From Kitagawia praeruptora (Eukaryota; Streptophyta; Magnoliopsida; Apiales; Apiaceae): 64,000 nucleotides of DNA. Both the position numbers and the translations under genes were made by a program. Of this stretch, positions 1 to 9,885 are shown piece after piece. Numbering within the stretch: position 1 is the first letter of the stretch; each line of letters opens with the position of its first letter. The notes beneath the pieces were generated by a model. That model searched no databases. It saw only the letters and a list, made by a program, of their open reading frames with translations, and was not told the DNA's origin. The stretch spans positions 106,262,001 to 106,326,000 of the forward strand of contig CM075345.1 in NCBI GenBank assembly GCA_037693485.1. The letters run 5' to 3'.

Positions 1-142
1 TGAGTCACATGATGTGCACATCAAAATCCTATATAACACTCCAGGTTTCGGCTTCAATAACATACACAGAACCACAAAAGCGAAGCTAGCACATCTATCT
101 ACTACACAGAAGAAGCAAAACCTCGAAAAAAAAGACGATTAC

Positions 143-944
143 CTTTCATATATGAAAGCAATTAGTGCAGTAGTCCCAGAGGAGGTGTCTAGATAACTTT
201 CATCTGCAAATGCATGATCAGCTTTCACGAAGGCATTTATAATTGCCATTTCCAGGAAAATAGGGAAATGAAAGTCGTCAATTATAAACTTGAGGATGTT
301 CTTTTTAACGAATGATGCCGCGTCAGTACCACCATGACCATCAAACACCTGTTAAATGAGCACTCTACATGTCAAATTAGGGAAAAAAGATACAGATAAA
401 CATGCCAACAATTAGATATTACAATTGACAAATGAAGAATTGCTTTTCATATTATTTTGCAAAATATTCCAAGTCAGAATCTGAAAATCAGCTAAAATTT
501 TAACAAAGCAAAAGTAACAGGATCGAGTGAATCTTACATATTGCAGGCTTTTGTATGGAGTACGGACACTGTAGTGCATAGAATGCTCTATCAGGCACCT
601 GATAACTAATTATGACAATAACAATCTTGACAACTCTTTGATATATATACATAAATTAATAGAGGCGAAGGAAAAATATAAAAGGTATGTTTATCATGAA
701 GCAAATTGAGTATTACCTAATAAGTTTATTTAGAAATTGCAAGTAAAAAATTGTAAAAGAAGTCAAACGAATCGAACCCCATAAAAAGCTCCCGAGAAAA
801 GGAAACTTGCATCTGCACCTGCACCTAAACCTAATTCTTCAACAAGATCATCTATACATATGTGTTCATCCTCCATATACTGCTTTGCTCCTTTCTCAGC
901 GCAGCTTCCTGATCGAAACACTGGTAAGAAGTTCGAATTTCCAT
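143..944 (-). pseudogene. PP2C protein phosphatase fragment (two exons)
   Basis: Two exons on the minus strand, 944-778 and 348-143, are joined by a GT/AG intron. The first encodes the N-terminal PP2C stretch with FRSGSCAEKGAKQYMEDEH (the substrate-loop RSG and the metal-binding E/D of MEDEH) and ends at GAFYG. The second begins VFDGHGGTDAA, the hallmark metal-binding motif of PPM phosphatases, and ends at a clean donor after FIYER. The phase is intact across the junction. A PP2C is normally 300-400 residues; only about 125 are here, and nothing of the later catalytic motifs is seen before position 1. The upstream acceptor is ambiguous (945 or about 985). It matches plant PP2C group genes by motif only, and it is a fragment with no visible start codon. 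Confidence 0.8.
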
Positions 945-1210
945 CTGAAAGAGACTTAATGTTAAGGACCCCACAATCAGATCCCTGACCAAAATTGAGG
1001 ACATATTTATTAGTCAAATATGTAGGAGGCAGAAAGGAAAATATTGAAGACGTGCCTTTTCTATATATAGGCCAACATGTTTGAGTTATGGACAACATAA
1101 CTGAGAACAGGCAGGACATAGTGAGCAGGCCATTTAAAAATAACTTAAATACCATCGAATAGCTAATTTAAGTACGGTTAAAAGTTAAGTACCAACACAG
1201 TGTAAAATAC

Positions 1211-1695
1211 CATCAAATACATCAATATAGACTTGCTGAAGGGAATGACAACTGCAAAACTGATTGATCAGGTGATGAATTCTGTCATAGATCCATATCT
1301 TATCATATTGTGCATATGTAGTGTTTCAAGCACATAATCCTCCTCCTGAAGGCAGTTAACAACTTGATGGCACAGATCAGAATGAAGACTTCAAATAAGA
1401 AAGTTACTAAAATTTAGTTCATAAAAAATGGCTTAACTGGTGTTTAACAGAGAAAAAAATACAGAAGAATACCTCTATTTTCTCAAAGCTTATCATGATG
1501 CCACCTTTAGTCCCACATGGAATGTTTCTCACCTGAAGGTGATATATGACCATATTTGACGACTTAGTATGGAACTTGATCTGTAATTAACCTTAAAAAA
1601 AATACAGCAGACTTCCTATTCAAAGTTTGATTAATAATATTTATCCTGAATATAATCAAAAATACGAGATCAATTTGAAGGGTCACTTGGATGGG
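1211..1695 (-). pseudogene. Erlin-like (SPFH/prohibitin family) gene fragment
   Basis: Three short exons on the minus strand match the SPFH domain of ER lipid-raft proteins (erlins): 1695-1666 encodes PIQVTLQID; 1532-1473 encodes VRNIPCGTKGG followed by FEKIE; 1345-1211 encodes WIYDRIHH, INQFC and LQQVYIDVFD. The CGTKGG and IHH..NQFCS..SLQQVYIDVFD signatures are highly specific to erlins. Middle-exon boundaries have proper AG and GT. The last exon holds a small frame disturbance near the ETL segment, and the first exon's donor follows CTC rather than the expected CAG. About 70 of the usual 350 residues are present. No start codon, transmembrane segment or C-terminal region is seen, so this is a decayed captured fragment. 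Confidence 0.8.
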
Positions 1696-2182
1696 CTGAC
1701 CTCCAGACATCTGCTTCCACTGTAGCCTATCATCCTTTAGTTTTTTTTGTACTCCTGAACTGCAAAAACACGTTTGTATGGAAAAATACAGTAGACTTCC
1801 TATCGTTATCTAATCTTGTAATATTTAGAAGAACATCGTCAATGCCAAGTTACTGATCATGGAAGATAAATATGACTATGTAAGAGTGTGTGAAATATGA
1901 CTTAAGTACAATGTCACAAACCAAAAAAATTGGCCCCTCCATTAAAAAAATAAAAATCCAAAGTAACGATGCGCATTTCAACTTTTGGCTTCTAGTTATA
2001 TAATCTGAATATTTTTTGCCAGTAATAAAGTCAAATGATCGACTTTTCCATAAAGGCCCTATTACATGGATGTGGGATCTAGAAAATATTCATAACTTTC
2101 TAATCCCTTCTGTGTTATTAGTTAATCAACTAATAGATCATATCATAATTACATCCAACTTGAGGAACAAAATCGTACTTAC

Positions 2183-3186
2183 ATTGTAATATTGGTCAAG
2201 ACCCCTCCATCCAGTTGAAACACCAAGCTGATAACTGAGGGTTTGATAATAGTATGCATTGATCTCATCAAAGAAATCTGCAAAACTAAATAATCCTTTA
2301 ATAGGATATACCTCAGCATTCTCAATGGCTCCCCTTAGTACCTCGGGTCCCATAAACATGAGCACCTATGAGACACAGACAAGTTTGCGAAACCAATCTC
2401 AAAAAATAATAAAGTTACTTAACCTAAATTGTAAATTATACACAACTGGAAAACAAAACCCCTATCTTTTCTGCAGGAAACTTTATTTTAAATAAATATG
2501 AATTGGAAATTTAACAATCAGTGAAGCAATTCCAGGAGGTGAATCCCTACGCCTCATCAGTCATCTTAGGCTTTGGCCATGATATTTATTTTTTATGTTT
2601 CCTCGTTGAAATTTTACAGGACTTCTTAAATGTCTTACTTTATATGTACATAGCTGTAGCCCATTATGCTACTTATCTGTTCATATGTCAGTTCACTAAA
2701 TTGAATATTCTTATTTCATTAAAGACCAAGTGGTACACAAGAAAGATAGAAACGAAACCAATCCATATTGATATCAAACCTCATTTGCATCTTTGAAATA
2801 ACCATTTTCATCTTTCTTTGGCCATTTAACTTTCCAGCATCTGTTTAACATACATATGTTGAGGTATATCAAAGACTATACGCTCGATAGGAGAAAAATG
2901 CACGACGATTTATAGCAAAATGTTAATAAAGACTAAGGAGCGTGGCCAGAGCACAAAATGCATACCTTTCCCTTCCAAGACGACGAGCAAGCTCTTCTGC
3001 TAAGGCTTGAGCAGGCTGATCTCCATCAGTAGCAAGTATAATCCGAGATGCCTAGTAAAGTATCAGAAAATTGGTGATTTTTAGTAGCGACTGAAGCAAA
3101 GTGAAGCAAAGCAAAACGTAGACCCCTTCCTAACTTACCTTTTCAAGATACTCTCTGCAATTCCACAAATACTGATACTTCAAGTC
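2183..3186 (-). pseudogene. Twinkle-homologue (organellar primase/helicase) fragment
   Basis: Four exons on the minus strand keep one continuous frame: 3186-3139 (KYQYLWNCREYLEK), 3051-2966 (ASRIILATDGD then ALAEELARRLG), 2840-2780 (CWKVKWPKKD and FKDANE) and 2365-2183 (GPEVLRGAIENAEVYPIKG through STGW to YYN). The IILATDGD segment is the TOPRIM acidic motif of plant Twinkle proteins, which in full length act as DNA primase-helicase in mitochondria and plastids. The fragment stops just before the Walker A part of the helicase domain. Lengths 48+86+61+183 keep the phase, with GT donors and AG acceptors throughout, so decay is slight. The N-terminal zinc domain and the whole helicase domain are absent. 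Confidence 0.82.
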
Positions 3187-3699
3187 CTAGCTTTACAAAA
3201 TGCATAGCAAAAGCATTAGGAATTTATGATTACAAGGTCAAACAAAGGTTTTCGATCCAGCACTTTATGATTACAAGTTCAAAATAGATAATTGTGCAAT
3301 ATACAAAACAAGACACAAAACATAAAATAAGACATGTTACTTCAAATTACAACATGAATAGCAGAAATCGGATAGGGAAGTCATTTCATCTCATAATGTA
3401 ATATACGACATGAATATCTCTCTCCCTCATTCTGTATATCTCTCCTCTATCTCTCTCCTCAAACATAAAAAACAAGTCTCTATATTTTGAGAGACTCACA
3501 AAAAACATCTAAAACATAAAATTCAAGCTCCAAAATATGCTCCAATCGAAAACAAAATCGAAGACCCAAAAACTCACAAAAACCCTGAAAAAATTAAAGA
3601 AACTCAAAATTTAAACCCCAATCGAAGACTCAAAACTAAAAAATAGGGTTTAACAAAAAATTAAGCTCGAAAAACATGCTCGAAAATTAAAAATTAGGG
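3187..3699. other. Non-coding stretch of the capture block
   Basis: No exon is recognised. It contains a CT-rich patch (about 3417-3480) followed by A-rich sequence with several near-repeated phrases (AATCGAAGAC, CTCGAAAA). On the minus strand this would read as the pyrimidine-rich leader of a transcript. The sequence ends abruptly at the truncated Copia LTR. Confidence 0.5.
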
Positions 3700-4051
3700 T
3701 AATATTAACTTATTCCTGTAGTACTTGTAAACTTGGGATATATAACCAAGTGTAGCAACTCTTTAGAAACTAAGAAAATAGATACATTTGCTTAGGGTTT
3801 TATGAATATTCTTAGAAGCAAAGAGTTGTAAAACAGAAGCTGTGTACATTTGTATCACAGAGTTTTCTTTGAATAAAAGTCTTAGGTGGTACATTTAACC
3901 ACCTGATTTTTTATGTGTTTGTGAATCATTTGTCATTCAGCAATTATCTCCTTATAGATTTATGTGATTCTTATCAGAAATTTATAAATATCAAGAATTG
4001 TATTCAACCCCCCCTTCTACAATTATACAAGTGTGTAATCTGGGAATAACA
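3700..4051 (+). repeat. Truncated 5' LTR of Copia A
   Basis: This is about 352 bp matching 33742-34097 (356 bp), the last third of the 3' LTR. It ends AATAACA directly before the primer-binding site. The first ~640 bp are missing, including the motif cluster and the TATA box (33577-33585 in the 3' copy), so this LTR should have no promoter of its own. Confidence 0.9.
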
Positions 4052-4053
4052 AT

Positions 4054-4065
4054 TGGTATCAGAGC
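4054..4065 (+). promoter_or_regulatory. Primer-binding site of Copia A (initiator tRNA-Met type)
   Basis: TGGTATCAGAGC lies 3 bases after the LTR end. It is the standard plant iMet-tRNA complementary site for minus-strand DNA synthesis. Confidence 0.9.
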
Positions 4066-4110
4066 AAGCTTCTAACATATTTGAAGTCTAAAGATCAATA
4101 CACTTCCAAC

Positions 4111-5583
4111 ATGTCTAAGAAGGATTATGGAGTAAAAATACCAGTTCTTGATAGAGAAAATTACTTTCACTGGAAAGTAAAAATACGTCTACATCTCATG
4201 TCTATTGATTCAGGGTTTGTAGATTGCATAGGGAAGGGTCTTCATGTTCCAATGAAAACTGCATCAAGAGTTGGCCTTGCTGCAGATGCACCAGACATTT
4301 ACATTCCCAAACCTGTTTCTGAGTGGAGTCCTGAAGACATCGCAGAAGTCCACAAAGATAAAAAGACCATGAATATTCTGTTTAATGGCTTAGAAATAGA
4401 CATGGTTGACAATGTTATCAACTGTACTACCTCCAAGGAAGTATGGGACATTGTTCAAACCCTTTGTGAAGGTACAGAACAGGTAAGGGAGAACAAGATT
4501 CAACTACTGATCCAACAGTATGAGCACTTCCATTTCAAGAATAGAGAGACATTGAATGACACATTTAGTAGATTTCAAAAGCTACTGAATGGCTTGAAAC
4601 TGTATGGAAGAATCTACCAAGTGAAAGATTTTAATCTCAAATTTCTGAGATCACTGCCCAAAGAGTGGAAGCTAATGAATGTTTCTCTAAGATACACTCA
4701 AGAGTACAAGTCAATTACTCTTGAAAGGCTCTTTGGAACTTTAAAGACATATGAACTAGAAATGGAGCAGGATGAAGAGATTGAGAAGGCCCAAAAGAAA
4801 AGTGGGTCAGTTGCACTTGTTGCCAACTTGGAGCAGAAGGAGGAGAAGAGGACTGAAGCTGCTAAATCTACACCAAACAGGGAGGTTTGTGAAGGTAGAG
4901 CAGAATCAAGCAAAAGCAAGGAAAAAGTGTCTGAAGAATTGAATGTCCTTCAGCAGGATGAATTGGATGAGATAGATGAGCACTTAGATTTTCTGTCTAG
5001 GAGATTCTCTAAGCTGAAATTCAAGAGAAACTCTGGGCTGGCCAAGCCATTTAACAAGGATTTTTCCACAAACAACTATGTGGATAAATCCAAAATGAAA
5101 TGCTACAATTGTGGAATTTCTGGTCACATGATAAGTGAATGCAGGAAGCCTAGATCTGAGAACAAGGGAAAGCCAACTGAAACTGTTGACTACAAGAAGA
5201 AATATTTTGATCTTCTCAGGCAGAAAGGAAAGGCATTCATGACCCAAGAGTATGACTGGGCTGCTGATGGCAATCATTCTGATGAAGATGTTGAGTTTGT
5301 CAACCTTGCATTGATGGCTGATTCTGGAGAGCAGGAAGCAAGTTCAGCTACCAATCAGGTATTTTGTACTAATCTCTCTGAGCTCACCAAAGAGGAATTC
5401 AATAGTGTTATAGATGAATTATCTACTGAACTATATCACTTGAGTATTACTCTTAAATCACTTACTAAAGAGAACAATAGGATTAAAGAGACTAATCTGT
5501 TTTTAAGTGATAGAAATGCTGCTCTAGAAATTCAATTTCTAGAATTTGAGAAAATGAGAGTTGATTGCAATGATGCTATATAA
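4111..5583 (+). CDS. gag: Copia A gag, N-terminal and first knuckle part
   Basis: Capsid/nucleocapsid protein of the element, 490 codons from the first ATG (AACATGTCT) to TAA at 5581. The reading frame is open from 4081, but there it would begin on TTG, so I choose 4111. Residues 1-230 resemble the UBN2/retrotran_gag fold of Copia gag (NYFHWKVKIRLHL near the start, then the VWDIVQTL and TLNDTFSRFQKLLNGL segments). A CCHC knuckle starts at residue 331 (CYNCGISGHMISEC), with a Glu/Lys-rich linker before it. Homology continues beyond the stop to 6525, so the stop is a premature break in a gag of roughly 800 residues. Confidence 0.85.
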   Translation: MSKKDYGVKIPVLDRENYFHWKVKIRLHLMSIDSGFVDCIGKGLHVPMKTASRVGLAADAPDIYIPKPVSEWSPEDIAEVHKDKKTMNILFNGLEIDMVDNVINCTTSKEVWDIVQTLCEGTEQVRENKIQLLIQQYEHFHFKNRETLNDTFSRFQKLLNGLKLYGRIYQVKDFNLKFLRSLPKEWKLMNVSLRYTQEYKSITLERLFGTLKTYELEMEQDEEIEKAQKKSGSVALVANLEQKEEKRTEAAKSTPNREVCEGRAESSKSKEKVSEELNVLQQDELDEIDEHLDFLSRRFSKLKFKRNSGLAKPFNKDFSTNNYVDKSKMKCYNCGISGHMISECRKPRSENKGKPTETVDYKKKYFDLLRQKGKAFMTQEYDWAADGNHSDEDVEFVNLALMADSGEQEASSATNQVFCTNLSELTKEEFNSVIDELSTELYHLSITLKSLTKENNRIKETNLFLSDRNAALEIQFLEFEKMRVDCNDAI

Positions 5584-6525
5584 AAGTGGACTTGAAGCTG
5601 TGTTAAAAAGAGAACTAATTTTAAGATAGCAGCTGGAAAAGGAACAAGGGATAATTGCTAAATTTCAAAGCTGTAGGAATATTTCACAAAACATAATAAA
5701 AGTCCAGGGAATAGAATCATTTGTGAAGGATACCTGGACTCAAAAGAAAAAGGAGCCAGAACCTGGCCTTGAGGATCTAGAGACTATCTGTGAATCAACG
5801 GATAGTGATCATCCGTTGACAGATGAACCATCAACGGATGAGAGGTATCCGTCGACTAACAAAAAGTTTGTTAGTAAGAGGGAACTCAAGAAACTGGATA
5901 TTAGTATGGTCCAGTCAACAAGAACTTCGTTAGTGGTGAGAGTAGCCAAACCAAATCTATTGGGAAGGCTAAGGCAGGTGATTTACATAACAAAAAGGCT
6001 GTTGGTAAATCAGATAATGAAAAGGTAGAAACTTAGGGTAAAAAGAAAAAGAAAAGAAATGGTAAGATAGGCATCAACAAGAAAAACAATTATTCTCCTG
6101 ACAAGTTTGCCCCTAGGAAAACTTGTGGTAATTGTAATAGTGTCAATCACCTATCTTCTAATTGCAAGTCTGTTAAAAGGACTCATGTTCATGTACCTCA
6201 ATCTATGCCAAGTATGACTGCAATGCCTGTTATGCCTAATTTGTATCAAAATGCTAGTTTTTCAAATCCATATGTGAACATGCCATATGTGTCTAATCCT
6301 TATTTTCAATCTGTGAATATGCCACAAATGTCATGGAACATTCCTAGCATGAATAATATGTATGCCAATTTTCCACAAATGCATGCATCAAATATTTATG
6401 CAAATGAGCATCTGTCAAAACCTATCACTCAAGCATCTACACCTAAAATGAAGATTGCTAAGAGTGCAAAACCAAAGGCTAACAAGAAAGGACCCAAGGA
6501 AACTTGGGTACCAAAATCAACTTGA
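5584..6525 (+). pseudogene. gag: Copia A gag, C-terminal part (frame-broken)
   Basis: Continuation of gag in at least two frames. 5723-6028 encodes a segment with ESTDSDHPLTDEPSTD, from the repeated TCAACGGAT/ATCCGTTGA motif. Near 6122-6165 there is a second CCHC knuckle (CGNCNSVNHLSSNC). 6205-6525 is Met/Asn/Pro-rich and ends GPKETWVPKST, the usual tail of Sirevirus gag. Stops near 5581 and 6028 and frame changes between them disable it. The last segment overlaps the start of the protease frame in the -1 phase. Confidence 0.75.
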
Positions 6526-8090
6526 TTTGTATTTTGGAATGTGTGCAGGGAAATAGAAGGAATCTATGGTACCTAGACAGTGGATGCTCTAGGCACATGA
6601 CAGGAGATTCAACCCTGCTCACAGAGTTCAAGGAGGTAGCTGACCCTAGAATTACCTTTGGAGATGACAGCAAAGGATATACTAAGGGATATGGCTTGAT
6701 TTCAAAGGACAATGTCATCATTGAAGAAGTGGCCTTAGTTGAAGGTTTGAAGCACAATTTGCTTAGTGTTAGTCAAATCTGTGACAAAGACTATAAAGTA
6801 AGGTTCACAAAAGAAGCCTGTGTTGTTTCTGCCAAGGAAGACAACAATGTGGTATTGACAGGCTTTAGAAAAGGAAATGTTTACATAGCTGACTTCAATT
6901 CAGTATGCTCAGAATCCATCACTTGTCTCTTTAGCAAAGCAAGCAAGGATGAGAGTTGGCTATGGCATAAAAAGCTGTCATATTTGAATTTTAAAGTTAT
7001 GAATGATTTGGTAAGAAAGGATCTGGCTAGAGGAATCCCTCAATTGGAGTTCATCAAGGATGGATTGTGTGATGCCTGTCAATTAGGGAAACAAAAAAAA
7101 TCATCCTTCAAGAGCAAGACAGAGTCATCCATTGTTAATCCACTTCAATTGTTGCATATGGACTTATTTGGTCCAGTAAATGTCATGTCCATTTCAAAGA
7201 AAAAATACTGTCTGGTGATTGTAGATGATTTTTCTAAGTTTACATGGACCTTCTTTCTGCACTCCAAAGATTGTGCAAGTGAAATCATCATCAATCATCT
7301 CAGACTAGTAAACAATGGTTCTGAAGTCAAAGTACAAAGAATCAGGAGTGACAATGGCACTGAATTAAAAAATTCCATAATGAAGATTTTCTGTGAAGAG
7401 AATGGAATTGTCCATGAGTTCTCTGTTGCTAGAACACCTCAACAAAATGGGGTTGTTGAAAGGAAAAACAGAACTCTCATTGAAGCAGCTAGAACAATGC
7501 TAAGTGAATCAAGATTGCCAACATATTTCTGGGCTGAAGCTGTCAACACTGCCTGTTTCACTCAGAATATTTCCTTGGTCAATCAAGCTAGAGGAATGAC
7601 TCCTTATCAGTTATTTACCAACAAGAAACCAACTTTAGCTTTCCTTCATGTCTTTGGATGTAAGTGTCTTGTACTAAGGAATCGTGAAGATCACTTGGGC
7701 AAATTTGAAGCAAAGGCAGATGAAGCTATCTTTGTTGGGTATGCAGCAGGGAAAGCCTATAGAGTCTATAATCTAAGAACCAACATAATTATGGAATCTG
7801 TACATGTTGTGTTTGATGATCAAAAGATTCTAGGTCTAAATGATGAAGGCTTCCATGAAAAGTTGAAATTTGAAAATGAGGTAGAAGAAAGAATGTACAT
7901 TGATGATGATGAGGAAAATGAAGATCATCACCATGAAAATTCACCTAGAGTTGTTGGTCCAACTAGAAGTGATGCTAACACTGGAAATGAAGCATCAGTT
8001 GACAGTCATATTGGAGCATCAGATGCATCCGTGGACAGGCATTCTCATGCATCCGTCGATAGGCAAAATGGAGCATCCGTTGATAGATAA
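6483..8090 (+). CDS. pol: Copia A pol, protease and integrase part
   Basis: The frame is open from 6483 and overlaps the end of gag in the -1 frame; there is no useful ATG, so it would be made as a fusion. Counting from 6504: aspartic protease WYLDSGCSRHMTGD with catalytic D25; GAG-pre-integrase region (LWHKKLSYLNF, then CDACQLGKQKK); integrase core with D220 (HMDLFGP), D283 (RSDNGTE) and E319 (NGVVERKNRT), 35 residues apart as in D,D35E enzymes; then an acidic DDDEENEDHHHEN stretch and ASVDR repeats encoded by the ATCCGTTGA motif. It ends at TAA 8088-8090, inside the repeats and before RT. All integrase catalytic residues are present. Confidence 0.88.
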   Translation, partial: QERTQGNLGTKINLICILECVQGNRRNLWYLDSGCSRHMTGDSTLLTEFKEVADPRITFGDDSKGYTKGYGLISKDNVIIEEVALVEGLKHNLLSVSQICDKDYKVRFTKEACVVSAKEDNNVVLTGFRKGNVYIADFNSVCSESITCLFSKASKDESWLWHKKLSYLNFKVMNDLVRKDLARGIPQLEFIKDGLCDACQLGKQKKSSFKSKTESSIVNPLQLLHMDLFGPVNVMSISKKKYCLVIVDDFSKFTWTFFLHSKDCASEIIINHLRLVNNGSEVKVQRIRSDNGTELKNSIMKIFCEENGIVHEFSVARTPQQNGVVERKNRTLIEAARTMLSESRLPTYFWAEAVNTACFTQNISLVNQARGMTPYQLFTNKKPTLAFLHVFGCKCLVLRNREDHLGKFEAKADEAIFVGYAAGKAYRVYNLRTNIIMESVHVVFDDQKILGLNDEGFHEKLKFENEVEERMYIDDDEENEDHHHENSPRVVGPTRSDANTGNEASVDSHIGASDASVDRHSHASVDRQNGASVDR

Positions 8091-9579
8091 AATGATGCAT
8101 CCGTTGACAGTCAACTTCATAATTCCGCAAGGACAACTGTCAAACTCAGGGGGAGTTTCTCAAAGTCAAAACTGAATGACCAATCAACAAGATCATGCTC
8201 ATTTAGATGAAGCAACCTCATCTAGATCAAACCTTCCACCTTCAAGAAAATGGACCAGAGATCATCCTTTCGAGTTAATCATTGGTGACTCAAACTCAAG
8301 AGTCCAAACTAGGAGGGCCACACAAGCAGAATGCCTATACAGTAGTTTCCTGTCTCAAGAGGAACCTAAGAAAGTGGAAGATGCCCTTCTAAATCCAGAT
8401 TGGGTCTTAGCAATGCAAGAAGAGCTAAACCAATTTGAAAGAAAAGTGTGGAAGCTTGTGCCCAAACCTGATGATAGAAGTGTCATAGGTACCAAATGGG
8501 TTCTCAAGAATAAGACTGATAAAAATGGCATAATTGTGAGGAATAAAGCTAGATTAGTGGCAAAGGGCTATTCTCAAGAAGAAAGGATAGATTTTGATGA
8601 AACTTTTGCTCCAGTGGCAAGACTTGAGGCAATTAGAATCTTCCTAGCCTATGCAGCACATGCCAATTTCAAAGTCTATCAGATGGATGTCAAAAGTGCC
8701 TTTCTAAATGGGGAACTGGAAGAAGAAGTATATGTCCATCAACCTCCTGGCTTTGAAGATCCAGAATTTCCTGAATATGTATATCTTCTCATGAAAGCAC
8801 TTTATGGTTTGAAGCAAGCACCAAGAGCCTGGTATGACACTTTATCTCAATTTCTTTTGGAGAATCACTTCACTAGAGGTACAGTAGATAAAACCTTATT
8901 TCATAGAAATGTCAATGGTTCTTCAATACTTGCTCAAATCTATGTAGATGATATTATTTTTTGGTCTACAGATGAGAAGCTTTGTAAAAGGTTTGCCAAA
9001 CTTATGCAAAGTAGGTATGAAATGAGCATGATGGGTGAATTAACTTACTTTCTTGGTTTACAAGTGAAGCAAGTTAATGAGGGCATTTTCATTAATCAAA
9101 CAAAATATATTTATGATCTTTTAAAGAAATTTGACTTAATGGATTGTGCCTCTGCAAAAACACCTATGGCCACTGCAACTAAGCTTGAGTTGAATACTAA
9201 GGAAAAGTCTGTGGACATCTCAAGCTATAGAGGCATGGTAGGCTCACTTCTATATCTAACAGCTAGTAGACCTGATATAATGTTTTCCACTTGTCTTTGT
9301 GCTAGATTTCAAGCTGACCCTAGAGAGTCTCACTTGATTGCTATTAAGAGAATTTTCAAGTATCTCAAGGGAACACCAAACCTTGGCATTTGGTACCCAA
9401 GAGATTCTGGCTTTGATCTAATTGGCTATTCAGATGCAGATTATGCAGGTTGCAGAATTGATAGGAAAAGTACTACAGGTTCCTGTCAATTTCTAGGAAA
9501 CAGGCTTGTGTCATGGTTCAGTAAGAAACAGAACTCAGTCTCCACTTTTACAGCTGAAGCTGAGTACATTGTTGCTTGA
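8091..9579 (+). CDS. pol: Copia A pol, reverse transcriptase and RNase H (N-part)
   Basis: After a frame change and a TGA at 8173-8175, an open frame runs from ATG 8176 to TGA 9577-9579 (467 aa). RT hallmarks from 8176: IGTKWVLKNK and ARLVAKGYSQ; FDETFAPVARLEAIR; the QMDVKSAFLNGEL block; LKQAPRAWYDTL; catalytic YVDD at residue 256. RNase H follows with YSDADYAGC and RKSTTGS, ending AEAEYIVA. The TGA stands where Copia elements normally encode Gly-Ser-Cys-Cys, so one substitution truncates RNase H. 8091-8175 bridges two frames and is non-functional. The RT itself looks catalytically complete. Confidence 0.88.
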
Positions 9580-9885
9580 AGTTGTTGTGCAAAGATTCTT
9601 TGGATGAAAAATCAACTTATTGACTATGGTCTAAAAGTTGAGAAGATTCCAATTTTCTGTGACAACACAAGTGTTATTGCCATCACAGAGAATCCAGTGC
9701 AATATTCGAGAACCAAGCATATTGACATCAAATACCACTTCATTAGAGAGCATGTGATGAATGGTATAGTAGAAATGCACTTTGTGCCAAGTGAAATGCA
9801 GCTTGCAGATATCTTCACCAAGCCTCTTGATGAATCATCATTCACAAGATTGGTAGGTGAACTAGGTATGCTTAATTTTTCATAA
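9580..9885 (+). pseudogene. pol: Copia A RNase H C-terminal part
   Basis: It is in the same frame as the RT segment, directly after the TGA. It encodes LWMKNQLIDYGL, then FCDNTSVIAITENPV, RTKHIDIKYHF and LADIFTKPLDE, the standard end of Copia RNase H, to a TAA at 9883. It is separated only by the single stop at 9577. Confidence 0.9.

Larger units (their letters stand above)
1..3699 (-). mobile_element. Chimeric gene-fragment block (probable Helitron or Pack-MULE transduplicate)
   Basis: Pieces of three unrelated plant genes lie head to tail on the minus strand within 3.1 kb: a Twinkle homologue, an erlin-like protein and a PP2C phosphatase. Each keeps several exons with GT/AG introns, so the capture was at DNA level rather than from mRNA. 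None has the start or end of its gene. Known families that collect fragments this way are Helitrons, which usually hold fragments in one orientation, and Pack-MULEs. I do not see a Helitron CTRR end with hairpin or a MULE terminal inverted repeat; one end is outside the window and the other is cut at the Copia LTR junction near 3700. The class of carrier is therefore inferred. Confidence 0.55.

Noticed and set aside
143..3186. A functional host gene (PP2C, erlin or Twinkle)
   Set aside because: Each has only a few internal exons, with no start or end, and the three unrelated families alternate on one strand, so they are captured fragments.
4054..4065. tRNA genes at sites with tRNA-like words
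   Set aside because: TGGTATCAGAGC and TGGCGCCG words are primer-binding sites complementary to tRNA ends; no cloverleaf surrounds them.
6483..6525. Programmed -1 frameshift between gag and protease of Copia A
   Set aside because: Frames overlap in the right phase, but there is no standard slippery heptamer with downstream structure, and gag already has other breaks, so a random indel is as likely.
9577..9579. TGA as selenocysteine or read-through codon in RNase H
   Set aside because: The position normally carries Gly, there is no known selenoprotein system in land plants, and other stops are present in the element.
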